A stretch of 64,000 nt of DNA from QVMM01 sp047030855. GTDB lineage: Bacteria > Bacteroidota > Bacteroidia > Bacteroidales > Dysgonomonadaceae. Shown here piece by piece: positions 45,551 to 52,904 of the stretch (the first letter of the stretch is position 1; each line of letters opens with the position of its first letter). The stretch covers positions 1,302,001-1,366,000 of the forward strand of contig JBKYIJ010000008.1 in the NCBI GenBank assembly GCA_047030855.1, in the 5' to 3' direction. The translations under genes and the position numbers were made by a program. Below the pieces are notes generated by a model. That model made no database searches, had not been told where the DNA came from, and saw nothing but the letters and a program-made list of their open reading frames with translations.

Positions 45551-46819
45551 ATGACTGAAATTCTGTATGTCCTCATTATATTGTTATTGGCTGTCGTTGT
45601 TATTCTGTTTTTGCAGAAAAACAGCAAGCAAAGAATTGCTGACTTGAAAAAGGAAAACGATCTGCTGAAAAGCGAAAAAGACTCTTTGTTAAGCAGCCAG
45701 CTGGATGACGTAAGGCAGATAGCGGATTTAAAAGCAGCCCTGATTTCCAAAGAAGAATTGTTGAAACTGAAAACAGAAGAACTGTCGGGAATGAGAGAGC
45801 AGATGAATAAGGATTTTCAACTGCTTGCCAATCAGATTCTGGAAGAAAAGTCGTTTCGTTTTACCGCTATGAATAAGGAAAACATCGAGTCTATATTAAA
45901 ACCTTTGAACGAAAGACTCGTAGAGTTTAAAAGCAAGGTTGAGGAAACTTACGACAAGGAATCGAAACAGCGATTTTCGCTCGAAGAACGTATCCGCGAA
46001 CTTGTGGCTCTCAACAACCAGATAAGCGAGGATGCGAATAATCTGACTAAGGCTCTGAAAGGCAATAATAAAATACAGGGAAACTGGGGGGAAATGATAC
46101 TGGAATCGATCCTCGAAAAATCGGGTTTGAAAAAAGGCGAGGAATACTATACTCAGGAAACGCTGAGAGATGAGTATGGCAAAGCATTGCTGAGTGAAGA
46201 CGGCAACAGGATGCAGCCCGATATAGTAATCGAATACCCGGGCGGAAGAAAAATCATCATCGACTCCAAAGTTTCGCTGAACGGTTACGTGAAATATGTG
46301 GAAGCTGAAACCGATGAGGCAAAAGCTGTTGCCGAAAGAGAACATTTACTGTCCGTAAAACAACATATAGATGAATTGAGCAGGAAATCGTATCAGGATT
46401 ATATTGAGTCGCTCGATTTTGTAATGATGTTTATTCCTAACGAACCTGCTTACATACTTGCTATGCAGCTCGATTCGTCTATTTGGGATTATGCTTATAA
46501 AAAAAGAGTGCTGCTCATAAGCCCTACCAACCTGATAGCTTCGTTGAAAGTGGTTGCCGACCTCTGGAAAAGGGAGTATCAAAGCAAGAACGCACAGGAG
46601 ATTGCCAAACGAGGCGCTGCCCTTTATGACAAATTTGTGGGTTTTGTCGAATCGTTGCAGGATATCGGCAGGAATATTGAACGAACTCAAAAGAGCTACG
46701 ACAAGGCATTTTCTCAATTGAAAGACGGAAGCGGCAACCTTATCCGTCAGGCTGAAATGTTAAAAGAATTAGGGATTAAGTCTCAAAAAGAGCTTCCCAA
46801 TACCGATAATGTTAAATAA
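45551..46819 (+). CDS. rmuC: DNA recombination protein RmuC
   Basis: A 422-residue protein with an N-terminal membrane helix (about 4-22), a long coiled coil (about 25-165) and the RmuC nuclease-like domain: GNWGEMILESILEKSGL, MQPDIVIEYPGGRKIIIDSKVSLNGY, and MFIPNEPAYILA. RmuC limits DNA inversions at short repeats. Length is normal and motifs are intact. Confidence 0.95.
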   Translation: MTEILYVLIILLLAVVVILFLQKNSKQRIADLKKENDLLKSEKDSLLSSQLDDVRQIADLKAALISKEELLKLKTEELSGMREQMNKDFQLLANQILEEKSFRFTAMNKENIESILKPLNERLVEFKSKVEETYDKESKQRFSLEERIRELVALNNQISEDANNLTKALKGNNKIQGNWGEMILESILEKSGLKKGEEYYTQETLRDEYGKALLSEDGNRMQPDIVIEYPGGRKIIIDSKVSLNGYVKYVEAETDEAKAVAEREHLLSVKQHIDELSRKSYQDYIESLDFVMMFIPNEPAYILAMQLDSSIWDYAYKKRVLLISPTNLIASLKVVADLWKREYQSKNAQEIAKRGAALYDKFVGFVESLQDIGRNIERTQKSYDKAFSQLKDGSGNLIRQAEMLKELGIKSQKELPNTDNVK

Positions 46820-46850
46820 AGTCAAAATAGTAAATTTTATGCCGATAAAC

Positions 46851-46866
46851 TATGTTTTATAACATA
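46851..46866. promoter_or_regulatory. Perfect palindrome TATGTT-N4-AACATA
   Basis: A 6+4+6 inverted repeat with perfect arms. It overlaps the expected -33 region of the promoter whose -7 box is at 46875-46882. An identical-arm copy occurs at 57711. This is the layout of a dimeric regulator site, probably repressing if it covers -33; regulator unknown. Confidence 0.5.
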
Positions 46867-46874
46867 AAATACAT

Positions 46875-46955
46875 TATATTTGTACTGTGTTTTTCATGGT
46901 ATTAGATTTAAGGTTAACAATGGAGATTGGTTGTCGTGATGACAACCTTTTCTTA
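46875..46955 (+). ncRNA. Putative short transcript after a palindrome-controlled promoter
   Basis: -7 box TATATTTG (46875-46882) is followed by about 50 bases and then a hairpin GGTTGTC-GTGAT-GACAACC (46929-46947) with TTTTCTT, so a transcript of about 65 nt could be made. No annotated plus-strand gene follows; the next gene converges. A frame of 22 codons starts at 46896 but looks unremarkable and reads through the hairpin. The hairpin could also serve as terminator for yjbQ on the other strand. Existence as an RNA is inferred. Confidence 0.4.
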
Positions 46956-46979
46956 TTTATATAGGTTGCCTACTTAAAA

Positions 46980-47390
46980 TCAGGAAATTACAGTAGCGAT
47001 TATTTTTCGGTTTCCTCCCGAATTTCGGAATTCACACAGATATATTCCCTGCCATGTTCCTAAAGCTAGTTTCCCGTTCACGATCGGAATGTTGACGCTT
47101 ACTCCTGTAAGAACCGATTTTGCATGAGCAGGCATATCATCCTCTCCTTCCAGCGTATGCTCGTAGTAAGGTTGCCGTTCTTTTATCAGATTGTTGTAAA
47201 TACTGTTCAAATCCGTTCTTACCTCAGGATCGAAGTTTTCATTGATCGACAAGGCAGCGGATGTGTGCCGGATAAATAAATTGAGTAATCCGTTTTCGGG
47301 TAATTTTGGCAAGTTGGCTTCGATTTCGTCGGTTATGATGTGAAATCCCCTTGATCTTGCCTTCAAAGTAAATTCTGTTTGTCGTACCAT
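46980..47390 (-). CDS. YjbQ-family secondary thiamine-phosphate synthase-like protein
   Basis: A 136-residue protein if started at MVRQTEF (47390), 4 bases after the upstream phosphoesterase stop; the frame extends to 47414 but that would overlap. YjbQ/UPF0047 marks are FIRHTSAALSINENFDPEVR, HAKSVLTGVSVNIPI and LGTWQGIYLCEFR. The family has weak thiamine-phosphate synthase activity but the true role is not settled. Paired with a metallophosphoesterase and HIT protein on the same strand. Confidence 0.9.
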   Translation of the reverse strand: MVRQTEFTLKARSRGFHIITDEIEANLPKLPENGLLNLFIRHTSAALSINENFDPEVRTDLNSIYNNLIKERQPYYEHTLEGEDDMPAHAKSVLTGVSVNIPIVNGKLALGTWQGIYLCEFRNSGGNRKIIATVIS

Positions 47391-47394
47391 AATT

Positions 47395-47889
47395 TTATCT
47401 GTCTGATAGTTCAATTACTTCCAAATCTTTTATATCTCCCTTGTCCAATGTAAATTTCAGAAGGGTGCGTACACTGTGAAAGCCGTATTTTCCCGCGGCT
47501 CCCGGATTCATGTCCAAGCAGTTGTGTTTTTTGTCATATATTACTTTCAGAATATGAGAATGTCCGCAGATAAACAGTTTCGGCGGGTTTATTTTCATGA
47601 TTCCGTTCACTTTGGGCGAATATTTTCCCGGATAACCTCCTATATGAGTCATCAGAACATCTACGTTTTCTGACGTGAATCTTAAAAATTCGGGATAGGC
47701 TGTCCTTACTTTTGCATCGTCGATATTCCCGTATACGGCTTTGAAAGGTTTGAATGCTTCAAATTTCAAGGCAAGATCGATGGAGCCGATATCGCCTGCA
47801 TGCCATACTTCGTCACAATCGTCGAAATGTTGTCTGAATTTTTCGTCCCAGAAGTTATGTGTGTCTGACAGTAGCCCGATTCTAAGCAT
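47395..47889 (-). CDS. YfcE/MJ0936-family metallophosphoesterase
   Basis: A 164-residue calcineurin-like phosphodiesterase. Metal-binding motifs are GLLSDTHNF, WHAGDIGS, VYGNIDD, MTHIGGYPGKY and ICGHSHI. Such enzymes hydrolyse phosphodiesters with manganese or nickel; the physiological substrate is unknown. It is 46 bases downstream of the HIT gene and just ahead of yjbQ. Confidence 0.92.
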   Translation of the reverse strand: MLRIGLLSDTHNFWDEKFRQHFDDCDEVWHAGDIGSIDLALKFEAFKPFKAVYGNIDDAKVRTAYPEFLRFTSENVDVLMTHIGGYPGKYSPKVNGIMKINPPKLFICGHSHILKVIYDKKHNCLDMNPGAAGKYGFHSVRTLLKFTLDKGDIKDLEVIELSDR

Positions 47890-47935
47890 ATAAACGTGTT
47901 TTTGGGAAAAGGACAGAGGGATGGAAGCCCGAGAT

Positions 47936-48340
47936 TCAGAGCGTCTCGGGTAGATTGGATTTTATTTCTTCGGCAATGTTTTTAAGTTCTTCCTGTGCTA
48001 TCTGAATCCTTTTGTTTGAAAGATTCATGTCCGACTCTTTATTGATAGGGATCAGATGGATATGGGCATGCGGGACTTCCATTCCGAGTACCATTATACC
48101 CACTCTTTTGCACGGAATTACTTTTTTTATTGCTTTGGCTATTTTTTTCGACACGACAAACATTTCGCTTATTGTATTGTCGTCCAAATCGTAAATATAG
48201 TCTGTTTCCGTTTTCGGAATCAGCAAAGTATGACCTTTGGACATAGGGTTTATGTCCAGAAAAGCATAGAATTTCTCGTCTTCATAAACTTTGCATGAAG
48301 GAATTTCCCCTTTTATGATTCTGCTGAAGACTGTTGCCAT
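47936..48340 (-). CDS. HIT-family nucleotide hydrolase
   Basis: A 134-residue histidine-triad protein starting MATVFSRIIKGEIPSCKVYED; the earlier start at 48370 would overlap greA, which ends at 48351. The active-site triad is HAHIHLIP near residue 95, and FLDINPMSKGHTLLIPK is the usual HIT middle. These enzymes cleave dinucleotides or AMP conjugates. It sits 10 bases after greA, as in many Bacteroidetes. Confidence 0.94.
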   Translation of the reverse strand: MATVFSRIIKGEIPSCKVYEDEKFYAFLDINPMSKGHTLLIPKTETDYIYDLDDNTISEMFVVSKKIAKAIKKVIPCKRVGIMVLGMEVPHAHIHLIPINKESDMNLSNKRIQIAQEELKNIAEEIKSNLPETL

Positions 48341-48350
48341 ATTCTGTTCC

Positions 48351-48821
48351 TTAAATGGATATTTCGACAATCTCGAATGTCATCATGCCCGACGGCACTT
48401 TTATTTCGGCAATTTCGCCTTTCTTTTTACCCATAAGTCCTTGTGCTATTGGAGTGTTAACCGCAATCTTGCCTTCTTTGAGGTTTGCTTCGTTTTCGGC
48501 GACAAGCATATAGGTCATTTTCTGATTGTTTTTCGTGTTGCGGATGGTTACTTTATTCAGAATCTGAACCTGCTCCGTGCCGATTGAATTTTCGTCGATC
48601 AGGCGCGCATTAGCCAGCATATTTTTAAGCGTCGCAATTTTTGCTTCGAGTATTCCCTGAGCTTCTTTTGCTGCATCGTATTCCGCATTTTCCGACAAAT
48701 CGCCTTTATCTCTTGCTTCTGCTATTTGTTTTGATATAGCTGGTCTGTTTACAGTTTCGAGCGTGTTAATTTCTTCTTTTAACTTTCTGTACCCTTCTTC
48801 TGTCATGTAAGTAGTAGCCAT
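48351..48821 (-). CDS. greA: Transcription elongation factor GreA
   Basis: A 156-residue GreA. The N-terminal coiled coil has MTEEGYRKLKEEIN and the acidic tip with DLSENAEYDAAKEAQ; the C-terminal FKBP-like domain has the SPIAQGLMGKKKGE-type motif (TPIAQGLMGKKKGE). It rescues backtracked RNA polymerase by stimulating transcript cleavage. It is the first gene of greA-HIT on the minus strand. The 154-base gap upstream shows no recognised element. Confidence 0.97.
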   Translation of the reverse strand: MATTYMTEEGYRKLKEEINTLETVNRPAISKQIAEARDKGDLSENAEYDAAKEAQGILEAKIATLKNMLANARLIDENSIGTEQVQILNKVTIRNTKNNQKMTYMLVAENEANLKEGKIAVNTPIAQGLMGKKKGEIAEIKVPSGMMTFEIVEISI

Positions 48822-48975
48822 AATTGTTAATTTTAATTTTTAAAAATCGTCATTAATAAAGTACAAAAAGAAAAAGAATCCTTGTCTATTTCGGACCAGA
48901 ACTCCTTTTCCTTTTCTTATATTGTTTCTACAAATATAAAGCTTGTTTTTTACAAAAGCAAGTTTTCTAAGTTAA

Positions 48976-50124
48976 TTATAAAGCCTTCCTTACTTCTTCC
49001 GCAATATCGTCCTCGAGGCTGAGTCTTTTTATAAGCTCTCCCTGTCGGTTTACGATAAATGTTGTCGGAAACTCCTGAATATTAAATTTATAGATCAGGT
49101 TCGACCTGACCGAGTTATTGTCTCTGACCGTTATCCAAGGAAGGTTTGCTGCTGCATTCTGCCAAAAATGCAGATTGGAGTCGAACGAAACCTGATATAT
49201 CTCCATATCGTTCTTGAATTTGTTATATACATTATTAAGAATGATGTTGTAGGCAGGCGAATATTCGGTTTGGTAAACCGTAAAATTCAGCAATACCACT
49301 TTCCCTTTGAGTGATGACAAGGCAACCGTTTTGTTGTTTCTGTCGGGCAACTTAATATTATAATATTCCGACTCGTTTGCTTGCAGAGCTTGTTCTATAA
49401 TTTGCCCCGTCTGCTGAGCGCTGGATCTTTGTTTTATCGAATTAAGCGTGAACTCCCGTAAATGTTTGGCTCGCGGACTGTCTTTGTAATAGAAGTCCCA
49501 CGAAGTCGCTACCGCCGAATACATTTTAGAGTCGTTCTTGTCGTACGGATCGAAGATCAGCACGTCATTTATTTTCTGAAACAGGGCAAAATATGCGGCA
49601 GGACTTTTCAGGTCTTTTATCATTATCCTTTTTACCGAGTCTTTGTAAGTTGACAAATATGTCTGCACTTTTTCCAGATATTCATCATCGGTGTATTTCT
49701 GATTGTTCAAGTCTTTAATGTTGTTTTCCAACCGGCTTTTCAACAGAACTACGTCTTTCATCATTTCGCTGCCTGACGATCCTTCTACTGTGTAATTGGC
49801 AGAGAATTCTTTTTTTGTTGTTTTTATTGATATGGTTTCGGTAGAGTCGACCGAAAGATTAATACTTTGATTGCCTAATCGCAACAAATAAAGGTCGGGC
49901 GTTTGCGGTCTCTCTCCTTTAATGCTGAAATTCCCTTTTTCGTCAATTATCGTGGAATCGACCACAGCGATGTTTTCAAAGCCTCGTTTCTCGAGGTACA
50001 GCGTATCTCCGCCTGCGTTTTCGACGATACCTGTAATCGTAAATTGCGGTTGTTTTTTACATGAAACGAATGCCGTCGTCAGGCAGATAAAAAGAATAAA
50101 GGGTAAATGAATATTGGTTTTCAT
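48976..50124 (-). CDS. TlpA-like lipoprotein with DUF4369, lacking the CxxC active site
   Basis: A 382-residue lipoprotein (signal peptide ending FVSCKK). The N-terminal beta domain (about 28-120: FTITGIVENAGGDTLYLEK, VVDSTIIDEKGNFSIKG) is the DUF4369 kind. The C-terminal thioredoxin-like domain is clear (LKGKVVLLNFTVYQTEYSPAYN, FNIQEFPTTFIVNRQGELI), but the position where WCxxC is expected reads FTVYQTEY, with no cysteines. A disulfide-reductase role is therefore unlikely for this protein; it may be a binding or structural relative. It is divergent from the DUF3298 gene. Confidence 0.85.
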   Translation of the reverse strand: MKTNIHLPFILFICLTTAFVSCKKQPQFTITGIVENAGGDTLYLEKRGFENIAVVDSTIIDEKGNFSIKGERPQTPDLYLLRLGNQSINLSVDSTETISIKTTKKEFSANYTVEGSSGSEMMKDVVLLKSRLENNIKDLNNQKYTDDEYLEKVQTYLSTYKDSVKRIMIKDLKSPAAYFALFQKINDVLIFDPYDKNDSKMYSAVATSWDFYYKDSPRAKHLREFTLNSIKQRSSAQQTGQIIEQALQANESEYYNIKLPDRNNKTVALSSLKGKVVLLNFTVYQTEYSPAYNIILNNVYNKFKNDMEIYQVSFDSNLHFWQNAAANLPWITVRDNNSVRSNLIYKFNIQEFPTTFIVNRQGELIKRLSLEDDIAEEVRKAL

Positions 50125-50229
50125 ATATAATACTGACTGTTTGATTGTTTTTAGGAACTACAAATATATAAATTTAAGTTATTATAAATAGATTAAAATA
50201 AGTTGGGAGGTGATTTGGATTTTAGTTGG

Positions 50230-50237
50230 TATATTTG
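50230..50237 (+). promoter_or_regulatory. -7 box for the DUF3298 gene
   Basis: TATATTTG lies 26 bases before ATG 50263. If used, it excludes the longer starts at 50203 and 50239. Confidence 0.5.
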
Positions 50238-50262
50238 CATGAAACAAAAAATAAATTCATCT

Positions 50263-51120
50263 ATGAGGACTATTTTAGTTTTGTGCGGTGTAGTGTTCAC
50301 AATGGTTTTGACTTCCCTAATGCTTTCCTGTCATAAGAAGGTTGTTATATCGGATAATACTGTCGATTTTGAGACTATAAGTATGGTTAATGTTTATCAT
50401 ATAAACAATGATTCGACGCTTCCGTCCTGCAATCTGCGTATCAATTACATTTATCCTGTTTCTTACGGCGATTCCAATATTTTGTCAGAGATAAAAAATG
50501 TTTTCCTGACAAGCTTTTTCAACGAATCTTATAAGGGCATGGAAGTGAAAGACGCATTGGAAAAATACAAGAATATTTATGTCGCAAACTATAAGGAAGA
50601 CGTCGAAGTCTTTTATAAAGAAAGGCGTAACGCTTATGATATGGAAAACAGCGATAGCTATTTCTCTTATTATGAAAATCTGTATAACGACATAAAATAT
50701 AATCGGGCGGATATAATGTCTTTTCAGGTTGTCCAGAATAATAATAAGGGCGGAAATACCTCTTTCAAGCAATATGCCAACTATGTGATGGATCTTAAAA
50801 CAGCCAAGATACTGAAAGAAGAAGATTTGTTCGCTTCGGGTTATGAAAAAGTGCTGAATGCTGCTTTTATCGATAAACTGTTGAAGAAAAACAAAGTCGG
50901 TAATATTCAGGATCTGGAAGATCTGGGCTACTTCGGTATAGAAGAAATTGCTCCCAATAATAATTTTCTTGTGGACGGAAAAGGAGTGACTTATATTTTC
51001 AACAGAGGCGAATATTCGGTTCTTCAGTTAGAAGAAATCAACATATTCCTCCCGTTTGAAGAAATAAAATCCATACTGAAAGAGGGCTCTCCGATCTCCG
51101 TTTTGTACAAAAATGAATAG
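50263..51120 (+). CDS. DUF3298/RsiV-like lipoprotein
   Basis: A 285-residue lipoprotein from ATG 50263 (MRTILVLCG), chosen because a -7 box sits across the earlier candidate starts. The signal peptide ends LMLSC followed by HKK. The DUF4163-like N-terminal part (LRINYIYPVSYGDSNILSEI) and the DUF3298 C-terminal part (NNNFLVDGKGVTYIFNRGEYSVLQLEEINIFLPFEEI) are visible. It is a paralogue of the frameshifted gene at 29353. It runs directly into rsmG. Envelope-located; function unknown. Confidence 0.8.
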   Translation: MRTILVLCGVVFTMVLTSLMLSCHKKVVISDNTVDFETISMVNVYHINNDSTLPSCNLRINYIYPVSYGDSNILSEIKNVFLTSFFNESYKGMEVKDALEKYKNIYVANYKEDVEVFYKERRNAYDMENSDSYFSYYENLYNDIKYNRADIMSFQVVQNNNKGGNTSFKQYANYVMDLKTAKILKEEDLFASGYEKVLNAAFIDKLLKKNKVGNIQDLEDLGYFGIEEIAPNNNFLVDGKGVTYIFNRGEYSVLQLEEINIFLPFEEIKSILKEGSPISVLYKNE

Positions 51121-51121
51121 G

Positions 51122-51742
51122 ATGGATGTTATATTAAAATATTTCCCTCAACTTTCTGAAAAACAGAAAGAACAGTTTGCCGCACTCTATGACTTGTATG
51201 TGGACTGGAATTCAAAAATAAACGTTATATCCCGTAAAGACATTCAGAACCTGTATGTTCATCATGTCCTGCATTCTCTCGGAATAGCGAAGATTATCAA
51301 TTTTACGAAAGGCAGCAATATTCTTGATGTCGGAACAGGCGGCGGTTTCCCGGGAATTCCTCTGGCAATTCTGTTCCCCGACTCGCATTTTATGTTGATA
51401 GACAGTATCGGCAAAAAGATAAAAGTCGCTTCGGAAGTGGCAAATGCGATCGGACTGAAAAATGTCGAGCTGAAGCATTGTCGCGCGGAGGAAGAAAAAG
51501 GAAAATACGATTTTGTCGTCAGCCGTGCGGTTATGCCATTGGGCGATCTTATTAAAATCGTGAGAAAGAATATTTCTAAAGAACAGAAAAATTCGCTTCC
51601 TAACGGGCTTATTTGCTTAAAAGGCGGAGAGTTGGAATCAGAAATCAGTCCGTTTCGAAAAACATCCGAAACTGACGATTTGTCAAACTTTTTTGCGGAA
51701 GAATTCTTTAAAACTAAAAAAGTGGTTTACGTACTCTTATAA
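51122..51742 (+). CDS. rsmG: 16S rRNA (guanine527-N7)-methyltransferase RsmG
   Basis: A 206-residue methyltransferase. The start MDVILKYFP at 51122 matches the usual family N-terminus and avoids the 8-base overlap that ATG 51113 would give. The SAM-binding loop DVGTGGGFPGIPLAI lies near residue 70 and VSRAV in the second half. It methylates G527 of 16S rRNA; loss of function is known to give low-level streptomycin resistance in other bacteria. Confidence 0.95.
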   Translation: MDVILKYFPQLSEKQKEQFAALYDLYVDWNSKINVISRKDIQNLYVHHVLHSLGIAKIINFTKGSNILDVGTGGGFPGIPLAILFPDSHFMLIDSIGKKIKVASEVANAIGLKNVELKHCRAEEEKGKYDFVVSRAVMPLGDLIKIVRKNISKEQKNSLPNGLICLKGGELESEISPFRKTSETDDLSNFFAEEFFKTKKVVYVLL

Positions 51743-51755
51743 ATATCTTCACTAA

Positions 51756-52262
51756 ATGTTCAGAGAAATAAGGCGGCAGGACAGGATATTGAAGGATAAA
51801 AGCAGAATTGAGGAATTGCTTACAGATTCCGAATACGGTTTTTTGAGTCTTGGAAATCTGGAAAACGGATACGCTTACGGCATTCCGATAAGCTATGCCT
51901 TTGATAAGGATACGAATTCTTTGTATTTTCATTGTGCTCCCGAAGGGCAGAAGTTGGATCAGATAAAGGCAAATAATAAAGTCTCGTTTTGTGTCGTAGG
52001 ATATACTCAACCGATCGAAAATCAGTTCACCACTTTGTATGAAAGCGTAATTGTTTTTGGAAGCGCAAGATCAGATTTGAATGACGATGAAAAAAGAAAG
52101 GCTTTGCGTTTGCTTGTCGACAAATATTCTATGAATTATAAGGAGCTTGGGGAAAAATACATGAATAAGTCATGGGGCAGAACCTCATGCTTCAAAATAG
52201 AAATAGATCATATAACTGCAAAAGCGAAAACTAAAGGGCAAACCAGAAACTATGACGATTAA
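51756..52262 (+). CDS. Pyridoxamine 5'-phosphate oxidase-like flavin-binding protein (NimA-like)
   Basis: A 168-residue split-barrel FMN-binding protein. The N-terminal FREIRRQDRIL and EEYGFLSLGN-like segments (here EYGFLSLGNLENGYAYGIPISYAFD) and FCVVGYTQPI match the nitroimidazole-resistance NimA relatives common in Bacteroidales. Membership of the wider family does not imply drug resistance. It overlaps the MBL gene by 11 bases. Confidence 0.85.
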   Translation: MFREIRRQDRILKDKSRIEELLTDSEYGFLSLGNLENGYAYGIPISYAFDKDTNSLYFHCAPEGQKLDQIKANNKVSFCVVGYTQPIENQFTTLYESVIVFGSARSDLNDDEKRKALRLLVDKYSMNYKELGEKYMNKSWGRTSCFKIEIDHITAKAKTKGQTRNYDD

Positions 52263-52887
52263 GATATTTCAATTTAATCCTGTCGGTGAAAATACTTATG
52301 TGCTGTATGACGAAACCAAGGAATGCGTTATCATAGACGCCGGATGCTTCTTTCCCGAAGAAAAGGAAACTCTGTCCGCATTTATTTCGGATAATCAACT
52401 TAACGTGAAGTTGTTGCTCAATACGCATTTACATTTCGATCACGTTCTGGGAAACACGTTTGTAAAAGAACAGTACGGATTGGATACTTGGGCGCACGAA
52501 GCGGATAAATTTCTGCTTGAAGGCTTACCTATGCAAATGCAGATGTTCGGGTTCTCGCCCGTTAAAGAAATTCCTGCAATATCCAGATTTTTGAAAGAGG
52601 GTGATGAGATTGAATTTGGCAATCAGCAGCTTAAGGTTATCCACGTACCCGGGCATTCTCCCGGCAGTGTCGTGTTTTATAATGAAAAAGAAGGCTTCAT
52701 GATTGTCGGGGATGTGCTTTTCCAAATGAGCATAGGCAGGACGGATTTACCCGGAGGCGACCATTACCAGCTGGTTGAGGGCATTCATCAGAAACTGTTG
52801 GTTTTACCGCCCGAAACGGTTGTTTATCCGGGGCACGGATCACAGACAACTATAGGTTTTGAAACAAAGAATAATCCTTATTTATAA
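52252..52887 (+). CDS. MBL-fold metallo-hydrolase (glyoxalase II-like)
   Basis: A 211-residue metallo-beta-lactamase-fold hydrolase. Zinc ligands appear in order: NTHLHFDHVLGN, VPGHSPGSVVFY, the aspartate of VGDVLF, and VYPGHGSQTTI. This is the glyoxalase II / thioesterase-like branch (YcbL type). Substrate unknown. It overlaps the upstream flavin protein and precedes gcvP by 17 bases. Confidence 0.92.
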   Translation: MTIKIFQFNPVGENTYVLYDETKECVIIDAGCFFPEEKETLSAFISDNQLNVKLLLNTHLHFDHVLGNTFVKEQYGLDTWAHEADKFLLEGLPMQMQMFGFSPVKEIPAISRFLKEGDEIEFGNQQLKVIHVPGHSPGSVVFYNEKEGFMIVGDVLFQMSIGRTDLPGGDHYQLVEGIHQKLLVLPPETVVYPGHGSQTTIGFETKNNPYL

Positions 52888-52904
52888 ATATATAAAAAAT
52901 TGCC

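Noticed and set aside
51756..52262. nim nitroimidazole-resistance gene
   Set aside because: The fold matches but such proteins are widespread and the specific resistance type cannot be shown from the sequence.
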